The notes: generated from the letters alone by a model not told the origin. Shown: positions 1 through 7,102, counted from the first letter of the stretch. The stretch is 37,456 nt of DNA from Nocardiopsis halotolerans DSM 44410 (GCF_000341065.1 NZ_ANAX01000164.1:12266-49721), one strand, 5' to 3'. Numbers and translations: made by a program.

Positions 1-174
1 CGTGGGCGCCGGTTCCTCCAGGAAGGCGTACGCGTCGGCGTCGTACACCACGCGTCCGGCGGTGTCGGTGACGCGGGCGGGTTCCAGCGTCCCCACGAAA
101 CCGCGCCCGGCGTCGCGCAGGTCCCGCTCGTCCTCTGCGGGGAGACCCTCCGTCTCCGGTCGTGCGGCGGTCAT
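1..174 (-). CDS. Alkyl sulfatase (metallo-beta-lactamase fold), N-terminus only
   Basis: Only the first 58 codons are in the window; the gene runs off the left edge. The start ATG overlaps the stop of the acyl-CoA dehydrogenase gene as ATGA, so the two are probably translationally coupled. The visible residues contain DLRDAGRGFVGTLEP followed by GRVVYDADAYAFLEE. This matches the N-terminal signature of SdsA1/BDS1-type alkyl sulfatases (D-x-x-D-A-x-R-G-F-I..., GKVVWDxDAYAFL, then a TVNPSLWRQ segment). Those enzymes are zinc hydrolases that release sulfate from alkyl sulfates such as SDS and leave an alcohol. The catalytic HxHxDH motif lies outside the window, so the assignment rests on the N-terminal match and on the fatty-acid genes in the same operon. 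Confidence 0.72.
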   Translation of the reverse strand, partial: MTAARPETEGLPAEDERDLRDAGRGFVGTLEPARVTDTAGRVVYDADAYAFLEEPAPT

Positions 175-1361
175 GCCGATGCCTCCCCGGCCCTGACGAG
201 TTCGCGGATGACGCCGTTGCGCTGGATCTCCGACGCGCCGGTCAGCACGCGGAACATGCGCAGCTGCCGCCAGATCACGTCCACGGGCGCGCCCCGCACC
301 ATGCCGGCCTTGCCGTGGATCTGCATCGCCTGGTCCGCGATGGCGAACGCGCGTTCGGCCACGAACAGCTTGCACATGAAGGACTCCACCCGGGGCCGCT
401 CCCCCGCGTCGAGCGCGGCGAGGGCGTCGTAGGTCATCGAACGGGCGGCGTAGAAATCGGTGGCCATGTCGGCGAGCTTGTGTTGGATCGCCTGCTTCTC
501 CAGGAGGAGTCCGCCGGAGACCTGGCGCGTGGCGGCGAAGTCGAGAGCCAGGCCGATCGCCCGCCGGGCCGCGCCGAGGGCGGTGGGGCAGTGAAGCAAC
601 CGGTTCGTCGTGACCCGGCCGAGGGCGATCCGCATGCCCTGCCCCTCCTCGCCGAGCAGGTTCTCCTCGGGGACGAAGCAGTCCTCCAGGACCACGTCGC
701 TCTCGATGTTCTGTCCCGACAGGGGAACCCTCCCGGGCGTGACGCGGCAACCCGGGGAGTCCAGGTCGACGAGGAACGTGGAGTAGACCTCCTCGGAGGA
801 GTCCATGCGTGCGACCAGGATCGAGAAGTCCGCGAAGGTGCCGCCGGTGCTGAACACCTTGTGGCCGGTGACCCGGTAACCACCCGGGACCGGGGTCGCG
901 GTCGTGCGCATACGGCGTACGTCGGATCCCGCGTCGTCCTCCGTCATGGAGAAGCAACACGCGCGCTCGGCCCTGACGACCGGGAGCAGGTACTTCTCCT
1001 TCTGGTACTCGGTGGCGTGCTCGAAGATCGCGCCGATCCGCAGCGGTCCGCCCATGTCACCGAGCACGCTCGTGGCCAGCACGCGACCGGAGGCGCCGAC
1101 CTCCTCCTTGAGCGCCGCCAGCTCCGTGTGGGACAGCGCCTGACCGCCGAGGTGCTCGGGAAGGTGGATGCCGTAGAAGCCGAGTTCCCGGCTGCGTCGC
1201 CACACCGGTTCCAGCATGGATCGTCGCAGCGTGGACTCGGGAACGAGGCCGAGGTCCTCCTCGTAGGCCGCGAGCTCTCCGGACAGGTAGTCCCGGAGGC
1301 CGGTGACCAGCGCGTCGAGGCGCGGATTGCCGTGGTAGCTCGGTCGCAGCATGAAGGTCAT
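171..1361 (-). CDS. Acyl-CoA dehydrogenase family flavoprotein
   Basis: The 396-residue protein has the usual length and order of an FAD acyl-CoA dehydrogenase: helical N-terminal domain (about 1-130), the substrate/FAD strand region with FSMTEDDAGSDV (about 137-148), and a C-terminal helical domain with IHGKAGM and ASEIQRNGVIREL. It would oxidise an acyl-CoA to the enoyl-CoA in beta-oxidation. Oddly, the two places where the family carries its catalytic glutamate are changed: the YEGTSEIQ-type site reads VLTGASEIQ (Thr374), and the helix-G ERL site reads NRL (Asn253). The base may be elsewhere or the chemistry may differ. It sits 6 bp downstream of the acyl-CoA ligase gene and overlaps the sulfatase gene by 4 bp, so one operon is likely. 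Confidence 0.9.
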   Translation of the reverse strand: MTFMLRPSYHGNPRLDALVTGLRDYLSGELAAYEEDLGLVPESTLRRSMLEPVWRRSRELGFYGIHLPEHLGGQALSHTELAALKEEVGASGRVLATSVLGDMGGPLRIGAIFEHATEYQKEKYLLPVVRAERACCFSMTEDDAGSDVRRMRTTATPVPGGYRVTGHKVFSTGGTFADFSILVARMDSSEEVYSTFLVDLDSPGCRVTPGRVPLSGQNIESDVVLEDCFVPEENLLGEEGQGMRIALGRVTTNRLLHCPTALGAARRAIGLALDFAATRQVSGGLLLEKQAIQHKLADMATDFYAARSMTYDALAALDAGERPRVESFMCKLFVAERAFAIADQAMQIHGKAGMVRGAPVDVIWRQLRMFRVLTGASEIQRNGVIRELVRAGEASA

Positions 1362-1367
1362 GTCCGC

Positions 1368-2924
1368 TCATCCCACCCTTCGGTCCGTGCCCGCCCACTC
1401 GCGCTCGCGGAGGGCGCGGCGGTCGATCTTGCCGTTGCGGTTGCGTGGAAGCCGCTGGACGAACTCGACGACGCGCGGGAGTTTGACCCGGGACAGGCGG
1501 GTCGCGCAGAACTCGCGGAGTCCCTCCTCGGTGGCCTCCGCGCCCGGGCGGAGCGTCACGAACGCCTTGACGGTCTCACCCCACCGTTCGTCGGGGGTTC
1601 CCACCACGCACACCTCGAAGACGGCGGGGTGCTCGTAGAGGGCGGTCTCCACCTCGGTGCAGTAGACGTTGTAGCCGCCGGAGATGATCATGTCCTTCTG
1701 ACGGTCCACGATGAACAGGTAACCGTCCGAGCGGAGGAAGCCGAGGTCACCGGTGTGCACCCAGCCGTCGCGGAACGTCTCCGCCGTGGCCTCCTCCGCG
1801 TGGAAGTACTCCCGGACGCAGTCGGGTCCGCGTGCCACGATCTGGCCCACGGCGCCCGCGGGCAGTGGTTCTCCCCCCTCGTCGACCACACGGACCTCCG
1901 TGTCGAAGACGGGACGCCCGCAGGAGAGCAGGAGTTCGGGGTCGGACTCGATGCCCCGCACCACGTCCTCGGAGGTGAGGAAGGTGACGGCGCTCGTGGT
2001 CTCGCCCTGGCCGTAACCCTGGTTGACCACCGGGCCGAACAGTTCGACGGCGTCGCGGAGGCGGGCCGGGCTCACCGGAGCGCCACCGATCGTGACGCTG
2101 CGCAGACAGGACAGGTCCCGCCGCCTCGCGGTCGGTGAGGCCAGCACCAGGTTGAGCATCACCGGCACCAGGAAGGTGTGCGTGACGCGTTCGCGCTCGA
2201 TGACGTCGAGGTAGGCCTCGGCGTCGAAGGCCGGAAGTACCACGACCGTGGCGCCGCGGAAGAAGCAGCCGAGGATGCCCATGCCGCTCGCGTGGGTGAT
2301 CGGGCCGGGAGCGAGGTAGACCGACCCCGGGGTGACGGAGCCCTGCGGGTTCATCGCCAGCTTGCGCATGTTGGACAGGCGGTTCTCGACCGTCTGGACC
2401 GCTGCCCTGAGCGTGCCGGTGGAACCGGAGGTGAAGTTCAGTACCGCTGGCGAGTGGCCGTCGAGGTCGACGGCCACCGGGTCGGTGTCGCCCTCGGCGA
2501 GGAGGGCGGTGTAGGTCAGGGGCGCGCCGGTCTCCTCGTCGAGGCAGACGACGAGGCAGTCGAGGGCGTGGTCGTCGACGATCGTGCGTACCGTCCCGAG
2601 GTTGGCCCCGTCGACCAGGACCAGCCGCACCTCCGCGTCCAGGAGGACGTGCTCGATCTCGGCCGCCGCCAGTCGGGCGCTGACCGGCACACGGAGGCAG
2701 CCCGCCTTGCAGATGGCCATCTCGGCGACGACCAGTTCACCGCGGTTGCCGGCGAGAGTGGCGATCGCGGTGCCGGGACCGTAGCCGCGCGCGGACAGGG
2801 CGGAGGCGAGCTGGTTGGTCTCCTGTTCGAGGGCGTGATAGCTCCAGCGCCGGTCCCCGGACACCAGGGCCTCCGCCTCCGGCCAGTGGGACGCGCTGCG
2901 GGTGAGGTAGCTACCAAGATTCAC
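1368..2924 (-). CDS. AMP-forming acyl-CoA synthetase/ligase
   Basis: The 518-residue protein is a full-length ANL-superfamily enzyme that would activate a carboxylic acid with ATP and CoA. Core motifs are visible: the phosphate loop FTSGSTG (164-170), NQGYGQGETT (A5, 301-310), TGDLG (A7, 391-395), DRQKDMIISGGYNV (A8, 407-420) and the C-terminal catalytic lysine in NRNGKIDRR (Lys499). The loop continues TLRAAV instead of the usual xPKGV, so the conserved phosphate-loop lysine is absent; Lys499 remains. It is the first gene of a minus-strand operon with the dehydrogenase and sulfatase, divergent from a TetR gene. Substrate is not readable; a medium- or long-chain fatty acid would fit the neighbours. 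Confidence 0.9.
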   Translation of the reverse strand: MNLGSYLTRSASHWPEAEALVSGDRRWSYHALEQETNQLASALSARGYGPGTAIATLAGNRGELVVAEMAICKAGCLRVPVSARLAAAEIEHVLLDAEVRLVLVDGANLGTVRTIVDDHALDCLVVCLDEETGAPLTYTALLAEGDTDPVAVDLDGHSPAVLNFTSGSTGTLRAAVQTVENRLSNMRKLAMNPQGSVTPGSVYLAPGPITHASGMGILGCFFRGATVVVLPAFDAEAYLDVIERERVTHTFLVPVMLNLVLASPTARRRDLSCLRSVTIGGAPVSPARLRDAVELFGPVVNQGYGQGETTSAVTFLTSEDVVRGIESDPELLLSCGRPVFDTEVRVVDEGGEPLPAGAVGQIVARGPDCVREYFHAEEATAETFRDGWVHTGDLGFLRSDGYLFIVDRQKDMIISGGYNVYCTEVETALYEHPAVFEVCVVGTPDERWGETVKAFVTLRPGAEATEEGLREFCATRLSRVKLPRVVEFVQRLPRNRNGKIDRRALREREWAGTDRRVG

Positions 2925-2959
2925 GAGCCCTCCAGAGACGATGAGTGAACGCGAAGATA

Positions 2960-2988
2960 CTAGACACTATGTCCAGGTTCTGTCCAGG
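2960..2988. promoter_or_regulatory. Candidate TetR operator in the ligase/tetR divergent gap
   Basis: The 90-bp gap holds the near-palindrome CTAGACACTATGTCCAG (2960-2976; 7-bp arms, one mismatch, 3-bp spacer), followed directly by GTTCTGTCCAGG (2977-2988). The second word recurs exactly in the MFS promoter at 3673-3684. The position suits repression of both divergent genes by the adjacent TetR protein. That this protein binds here is inference. Confidence 0.6.
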
Positions 2989-3014
2989 GGCTTGAACGTT
3001 GCTAGAAAGGCCTC

Positions 3015-3614
3015 ATGACAAACGAGGATCGACGCACCCTCCGTACACGGGCCGCACTGCGGGCGGCGTTCGTCGCCCAGGTGCTCGAACGCGGATACGC
3101 CGGGGTCAGGGTGGAGCACATCGCCGCGGCGGCCGATGTCGGGAGGGCGACGTTCTACACGCACTTCCGCGACAAGGAGGCCCTCTACGACCACGTGGTC
3201 GAGGTCGTCCTGGGCGAACTGCGGGAGAGGATCACCCCCGCGGACTGGGAGGGCGTCGGGTTCACCGGGCGGCCGGTGGCCGAGCTCTTCCGCCACGCGT
3301 CCGAGCAGCCCGAGGTGTACCGACTGATCCTGCGTGGTGAAGGCGACGGCCGCGGCCTGCGGGCCCTGGTCGACGCGTGGACCACGACGGCCTACGACGT
3401 CTTCGCCGAGCGGGCGGAGACCCAGCGGATCCGCCCGCGGGTGGACCTGCGCGTCGTCGCGCGGGCCTGGGTCGGAGAGCAGGCGGCGGTGCTCCTGTGG
3501 TGGCTCGAGTCGCCCGCGCCGCGTCCGGGGACGGAGCAGGTGGTGGAGACGCTGGTCGAGCTGTCCCGGCACGGGCGGTACTGGGCGACGGGCTTCGACC
3601 CGGTTTCCACGTAG
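3015..3614 (+). CDS. TetR/AcrR family transcriptional regulator
   Basis: The 199-residue protein has a typical TetR N-terminal DNA-binding domain: RTRAALRAAFVAQVLERGYAGVRVEHIAAAADVGRATFYTHFRDKEALYDHV, with the helix-turn-helix at about residues 33-52 and the FYTHF/KEALY signature. The C-terminal part (about 60-199) is the variable ligand-binding and dimerisation domain, and contains a Trp-rich stretch (LLWWLE). The ATG follows an AGAAAGG purine run. It is divergent from the acyl-CoA ligase and upstream of an MFS gene in the same direction. It probably represses both, given the shared operator words, in response to an acyl-CoA or a transported compound. The ligand is not inferable. Confidence 0.92.
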   Translation: MTNEDRRTLRTRAALRAAFVAQVLERGYAGVRVEHIAAAADVGRATFYTHFRDKEALYDHVVEVVLGELRERITPADWEGVGFTGRPVAELFRHASEQPEVYRLILRGEGDGRGLRALVDAWTTTAYDVFAERAETQRIRPRVDLRVVARAWVGEQAAVLLWWLESPAPRPGTEQVVETLVELSRHGRYWATGFDPVST

Positions 3615-3643
3615 GGGTTGTGTGGCGCCGGTCACTGCCCTTA

Positions 3644-3687
3644 TGTTCTGGACGCACAGAACAGTATTGGATGTTCTGTCCAGGAAC
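3644..3687 (+). promoter_or_regulatory. Candidate TetR operator cluster before the MFS gene
   Basis: The segment has ACAGAACA (3656-3663) and TGTTCTGT (3672-3679), a perfect 8-8-8 inverted repeat, preceded by another TGTTCT at 3644-3649. The word GTTCTGTCCAGG (3673-3684) is identical to 2977-2988 in the ligase/tetR gap. It ends about 20 bp before the MFS start codon, so binding would block transcription or initiation. The regulator is inferred to be the TetR protein encoded immediately upstream. Confidence 0.6.
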
Positions 3688-3705
3688 TAGAGAAGGGTCG
3701 GTGCT

Positions 3706-5055
3706 GTGCTGTCGTACCGCAGACTGCTCCACGAGTACCCCACCGGAGCTCGGCGCCGGCTCCTGTTGGCCGTCGTCGTGCTGGCGTTGTTCATCTCGGC
3801 CTACGAAGGGCAGCTCGCGCCGATCCTCCCCCTGTTGCTGGCCGACCTCGGGCTGACCCTGGAGGCCTACGGGCTGATCACCGCCGTGTCACTGCTGTTC
3901 GGAGCCGTGTCCGGATACCTGGGAGGTGAACTGGTCGACCGGATCGGCCGTGTCCGCGTGCTGGTGCCGTGCATGTTCCTGTCCGCGGCGGCGTGCCTGT
4001 TCATGGCGCTGTCGCAGTCGGTCGCCCACTTCGTCGCCGCGCGCATCCTGCTCGCCTTCGTCGAGGGCGTGGCGATGGCCGGTACCCAGCCGCTGATCCG
4101 GGACTTCACCCCGAGGATGGGCAGGGCGCAGGCCTTCGCGTTCTGGAGTTGGGGCCCCGTCGGGGCGAACTTCTTCGCGGCGGTCCTCGCCGCGCTGACG
4201 CTCGGCCTGTTCGACGACTCCTGGCGTTCGCAGATCTTCCTGATGTCCGGCCTGGCCTTCGCGGGTGCGACGGTCGTCGCGTTCACGCTGCGCGACCTGT
4301 CCCCCGAACTGCGGCGCACCATCCGTCTCAGCGAGCGGACGACCCGCGAGAGCGGCGCGGCCGCGACCGGTCCCCGACTGGGGCCGCTCCTGGGGCACCG
4401 TGTCGTCTGGGCGCACGTGGCCGCGATGTCACTGCTCTACGTGCTGCTCGCCACCATGAACGCCTACGGCCAGATCATGCTGGTCGAACACTTCGCCGTC
4501 ACGGTGCGCACGGCGTCGGCGATCGTGATGTCGTTCTGGATCAGCAACCTGGTGGCCAGCCTGGTCTTCTCCCGGCTCTCCGACAGGGCGCAGAACCGCA
4601 AACCGTTCCTCGTCGGCGGGGGACTGGCGGCGGCGCTGCTGCTCGGGGGGCTCATCGCCACCATGAGCGCGGGAGCGTCCGCGTCGTGGTTCCTCGTCGT
4701 CGTGCTGCTGACCGGCATCGGCCTCTCGCTCGGCGCCGTGCTCGGGCCGTGGATGGCCAGCTTCTCGGAGTACACCGAGGAGATCCACCCGGACGCCCAG
4801 GGAGTGGCCTTCGGCCTCAACCACTTCGTGAGCAGGTTGTTCATCCTCGCCGCGGTGCTGCTGGCACCGCGCGTGGTCTCCGCCACCGGCTGGCAGACGT
4901 GGATGACCGTCACCCTGGTGGCCATCGCGGCCTTCGCGGTCGTCGTCACACAGGTCCAGGGCGGCATGCGGCGCGCGCACGGTTCTCCAGCGGCGGGGGA
5001 GACCGACGTGGTCGTGCCCACGGCCGAGGTGCCCGAGGACTCCCCGAGGAGCTGA
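3706..5055 (+). CDS. Major facilitator superfamily transporter
   Basis: The 449-residue membrane protein has about 12 hydrophobic segments. It carries the MFS signature after TM2 (GGELVDRIGRVRVL, matching the Gx3-DRxGRRxxL loop) and a second half-loop FSRLSDRAQNRKPFL between TM8 and TM9. The GTG start at 3706 is preceded by an AGAAGGGT ribosome-binding sequence. Its tail (from about 420) is hydrophilic and acidic. It follows the tetR gene and carries the same operator word as the ligase promoter, so it probably imports the substrate of the catabolic operon or exports a toxic intermediate. Direction of transport cannot be read from sequence. Confidence 0.88.
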   Translation: MLSYRRLLHEYPTGARRRLLLAVVVLALFISAYEGQLAPILPLLLADLGLTLEAYGLITAVSLLFGAVSGYLGGELVDRIGRVRVLVPCMFLSAAACLFMALSQSVAHFVAARILLAFVEGVAMAGTQPLIRDFTPRMGRAQAFAFWSWGPVGANFFAAVLAALTLGLFDDSWRSQIFLMSGLAFAGATVVAFTLRDLSPELRRTIRLSERTTRESGAAATGPRLGPLLGHRVVWAHVAAMSLLYVLLATMNAYGQIMLVEHFAVTVRTASAIVMSFWISNLVASLVFSRLSDRAQNRKPFLVGGGLAAALLLGGLIATMSAGASASWFLVVVLLTGIGLSLGAVLGPWMASFSEYTEEIHPDAQGVAFGLNHFVSRLFILAAVLLAPRVVSATGWQTWMTVTLVAIAAFAVVVTQVQGGMRRAHGSPAAGETDVVVPTAEVPEDSPRS

Positions 5056-5563
5056 GGTCGGCGTCCGCGCGGTCGCACCACGGGGTCCGGCCACGGGACC
5101 TTCGTACGGGTGGCCATTCGGGAGGTCGTGACGTACGGGAGGCGGAATGGTGGCCTCTCGTCGCCCGCCCGGAGCGCTGCCACGCCCAGGGGGTGTTCCC
5201 GTTCTCCGGTCACACGGCGGACCCAGTCGCGGGCACCCCGAACCGCCAAGGACGCAGAGCTGAAGCATGCGGCGTGACGTCGTCCCTCACAGCGGGAGAG
5301 CCTGCCGGTGGAGTACCCCGGCACCCGGTGGGGGAGCCGGGGTGGTACCACTGTTCGAGATTCGGGGAGGGGCGTTGCGTACACCTGGTCACCATCTGCG
5401 TTGGATGCACTCTGGGAGCGGAGTTCCTGATCCGGTTCGGAATCTCATGTTCAGGTTCGGAATCCAGCAGGTAAAGATGCCTGGCGCTAATCCGGAATAG
5501 ACGAGACTGAAGCGGAAGTTCCTGGAAATGAACGACGCGCTTCGGAATCCTGCGTCATGCTGG
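5056..5563. other. Intergenic stretch before the XRE/DUF397 locus
   Basis: I see no convincing gene in these 508 bp. The left 350 bp are GC-rich without clear structure. The right part is less GC-rich and carries GGTTCGGAATC twice, at 5434-5444 and 5454-5464 (exactly 20 bp apart), with a third TTCGGAATC at 5541-5549. These look like operator repeats for the following regulator. Confidence 0.5.
5434..5464. promoter_or_regulatory. Paired GGTTCGGAATC direct repeats
   Basis: Two identical 11-bp words lie 20 bp apart, about two helical turns, 100-130 bp before the XRE gene. A shorter copy (TTCGGAATC) lies at 5541-5549 next to the possible start codons. The spacing puts both copies on the same DNA face, as expected for cooperative binding. 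Function is inferred. Confidence 0.4.
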
Positions 5564-5797
5564 ATGCATGTCCTCCAGCGAAAACACAAAAGCAGACAAA
5601 AGGTCCTTATTGCCTACGGTGCCGAGGTGCGCCGCCTGCGGAAGGAGCACGGCCTCACCCAGACGACGCTCGCCAAGAAGGTGAGCTCGTCGAAGACGGC
5701 GATCTCCGACCTCGAGCGAGCACTGGTCAACCCCTCCGCCCAGCTCCGGGAAGAGGTGGGGCGGCTCCGGGATGAGCAGAAGAGGTTGGAGCGATGA
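5564..5797 (+). CDS. Short XRE-type helix-turn-helix protein, possibly frameshifted and truncated
   Basis: The reading frame encodes LIAYGAEVRRLRKEHGLTQTTLAKKVSS..., a clear XRE/Cro helix-turn-helix (about residues 16-50 from the ATG at 5564). It resembles the N-terminus of the roughly 280-residue actinobacterial XRE-DUF5753 (Scr1/BldB-neighbour) regulators, but ends after 77 codons, so the DUF5753 part is missing. The start is uncertain: ATG 5528 has a GGAAG at a usable distance, and 5564 has none. An ATG at 5568 in another frame reads MSSSENTKADKRSL and would join perfectly to IAYGAEVRR after a -1 shift at 5609, which looks more like the family N-terminus. The stop overlaps the DUF397 start as ATGA, the normal arrangement for this pair. 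Confidence 0.6.
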   Translation: MHVLQRKHKSRQKVLIAYGAEVRRLRKEHGLTQTTLAKKVSSSKTAISDLERALVNPSAQLREEVGRLRDEQKRLER

Positions 5798-5997
5798 ACA
5801 GGTCACCGGTGTCACCTGGCACGGACTGGCACAAGAGCAGCTACAGCAATGGGGGCACCAACTGCGTGGAGGCTCGCGAGAGTGTTCAGGGAGCCGATGT
5901 GCGGGACTCGCAGAACCCCCTCCTCGGTCATCTCCGTTTCGCCTCCCTGGAGTGGGCTGGTTTTCTCCAGGGGGTCAAGAACGAACAGCACGTCTGA
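5794..5997 (+). CDS. DUF397 domain protein
   Basis: The 67-residue protein matches DUF397 end to end: WHKSSYSNGGTNCVEA near the N-terminus (family W-x-KSSYS-x-x-x-G-x-CVEVA), ADVRDSQNP in the middle, and LRFASLEWAGFLQGVKN at the C-terminus (family LxFxxxEWxAFLxGV). DUF397 proteins are usually encoded directly after an XRE-DUF5753 regulator in actinomycetes, and some pairs (Scr1/Scr2) behave like a toxin-antitoxin or developmental regulatory pair. Here the partner is short, so the pair may not work normally. The gene overlaps its upstream partner by 4 bp. Confidence 0.85.
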   Translation: MNRSPVSPGTDWHKSSYSNGGTNCVEARESVQGADVRDSQNPLLGHLRFASLEWAGFLQGVKNEQHV

Positions 5998-6022
5998 CAG
6001 TACGCACAGTCTCTGAAACGTG

Positions 6023-6067
6023 GCGGACGACGGCAGTCGAACCCGTGCCGTCAGCTTGGGAGTCCGA
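6023..6067 (-). pseudogene. tRNA-Gly 3'-half relic
   Basis: Read on the minus strand this 45-nt stretch aligns without gaps to the 3' half of the intact tRNA-Gly at 6906-6950 (anticodon loop through 3' acceptor strand), with 35 of 45 positions identical. The anticodon loop CTCCCAA and the GGTTCGA of the T arm are preserved. The 5' half (D arm and 5' acceptor strand) is absent, so it cannot be a working tRNA. It lies downstream of the intact tRNA in the same orientation, which is the geometry left by an element that integrated into the tRNA 3' end. Confidence 0.55.
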
Positions 6068-6170
6068 GGCCGTGGAATCCGACTGGCCTGTGAACAGCTC
6101 GCTCGCTGCTTCGTGGACGGCTGCTGTCTGAGTGGTGGTGAGTCCCCGTCTACCGCCATCCGAACGTTGA

Positions 6171-6665
6171 CTACGGCTCTGGCCAGAACTGGGCCAGGTA
6201 CTGTTCGCGGCCTTCCAGAGCGCGTTCGGCTTCGGTGAACTCGATCCCGTGGATGTCGTCGAACCGGCCGAAGAGAGCCATGTAGGCCTCGCTGACGATG
6301 CGGCGATTGCGGTGTGCGACACGGACCCGGTACCGGCCCGGCGCCGGGAGCGTAAGTAGGTCGTGTTGTGCGCCTGCGGTGATCTCGTCGACGCTGACCA
6401 CTCCTGTGGCGAGTTCTATAACGGCGGTGCGCGAGCCTTCCCAGTCATCTTCGTCCCAGGCCGGTTCGGTCTCCCAGGACTCCAGGTACAGGCGCACGAG
6501 AACGTTGTTCTGCATGCTGTGGAAGTAGACGGAGCGCTCACCAACGCTGAAAACGTTGCGTCCGGGAACGGGGGCCGTGTCGTCGCAATCCTTACCGTCG
6601 ACGATCTGGAAGATGCCGTAGTCGGGATAGACGAGCGTGCTGTTCTGACTGAGGAGGCGGCTCAT
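6171..6665 (-). CDS. Uncharacterised protein, 164 aa
   Basis: I do not recognise this protein. The start at 6665 gives MSRLLSQNSTLVYPDYGIFQIVDG, which looks like a true N-terminus; the frame stays open further upstream to 6749, but that part is Arg/Ser-rich and reads like noise. The product is soluble and mixed alpha/beta, with acidic and aromatic stretches (ESWETEPAWDEDDWEG, ALFGRFDDIHGIEF), and has no signal peptide or membrane segment. It lies between the tRNA-Gly relic and the intact tRNA-Gly, next to an XRE/DUF397 pair, in sequence that is less GC-rich than its surroundings. That suggests acquired DNA. A small immunity- or toxin-like role is possible but unsupported by motifs. Confidence 0.65.
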   Translation of the reverse strand: MSRLLSQNSTLVYPDYGIFQIVDGKDCDDTAPVPGRNVFSVGERSVYFHSMQNNVLVRLYLESWETEPAWDEDDWEGSRTAVIELATGVVSVDEITAGAQHDLLTLPAPGRYRVRVAHRNRRIVSEAYMALFGRFDDIHGIEFTEAERALEGREQYLAQFWPEP

Positions 6666-6855
6666 GCGCGTGCTCCGTCTCTGGGGGTGATGGAGGACTC
6701 GAGCCCAGAGGGTCGTGCTGTCAGACCATCGGGACCCTTTCGTGGCCACAGAGGAGCTCTGCGGGGCCCGTGCGGGTGACGGCGGCGATCCGCCCTCGGT
6801 GGGTGTCCCGATCCGAGTATCGGGTGCGGTTCGTGCAGACTCCGGAAAGCAGTGC

Positions 6856-6890
6856 GGCCAGGTGTTCGGAAAACCCCGAACGACCTGGCC
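6856..6890 (-). terminator. Hairpin downstream of tRNA-Gly
   Basis: GGCCAGGT-GTTCGG pairs with CCGAAC-GACCTGGCC (14-bp stem with one bulge, loop AAAACC), about 15 bp beyond the 3' end of the tRNA on the minus strand. The position suits termination of the tRNA transcript, although no long T run follows. Confidence 0.6.
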
Positions 6891-6901
6891 GTCTGTGTGT
6901 C

Positions 6902-6975
6902 TGGAGCGGATGACGGGAATCGAACCCGCGTTATCAGCTTGGGAAGCTGAAGTTCTACCATTGAACTACATCCGC
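6902..6975 (-). tRNA. tRNA-Gly (anticodon CCC)
   Basis: The minus strand reads GCGGATG (5' acceptor), a D arm containing TAGTTCAATGGTAGA, the anticodon arm TCAGC-TTCCCAA-GCTGA with anticodon CCC, the T arm CGGGTTCGATTCCCG and the 3' acceptor CATCCGC. The discriminator is T, and CCA is encoded at 6904-6902. All four stems pair. Without CCA it is 71 nt, the usual length for tRNA-Gly. Confidence 0.96.
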
Positions 6976-7102
6976 GCGGCACCGCCGGAAGGATCCGGCT
7001 GGCAACGGATGCCATCCTAGCCCAACTCCGGGGTGCGTGGGCAACTCGGCCCGGGACGTCCTGGGGACGGGGCGGGCGACTACCCTGCGTTGTCCCACGC
7101 GG

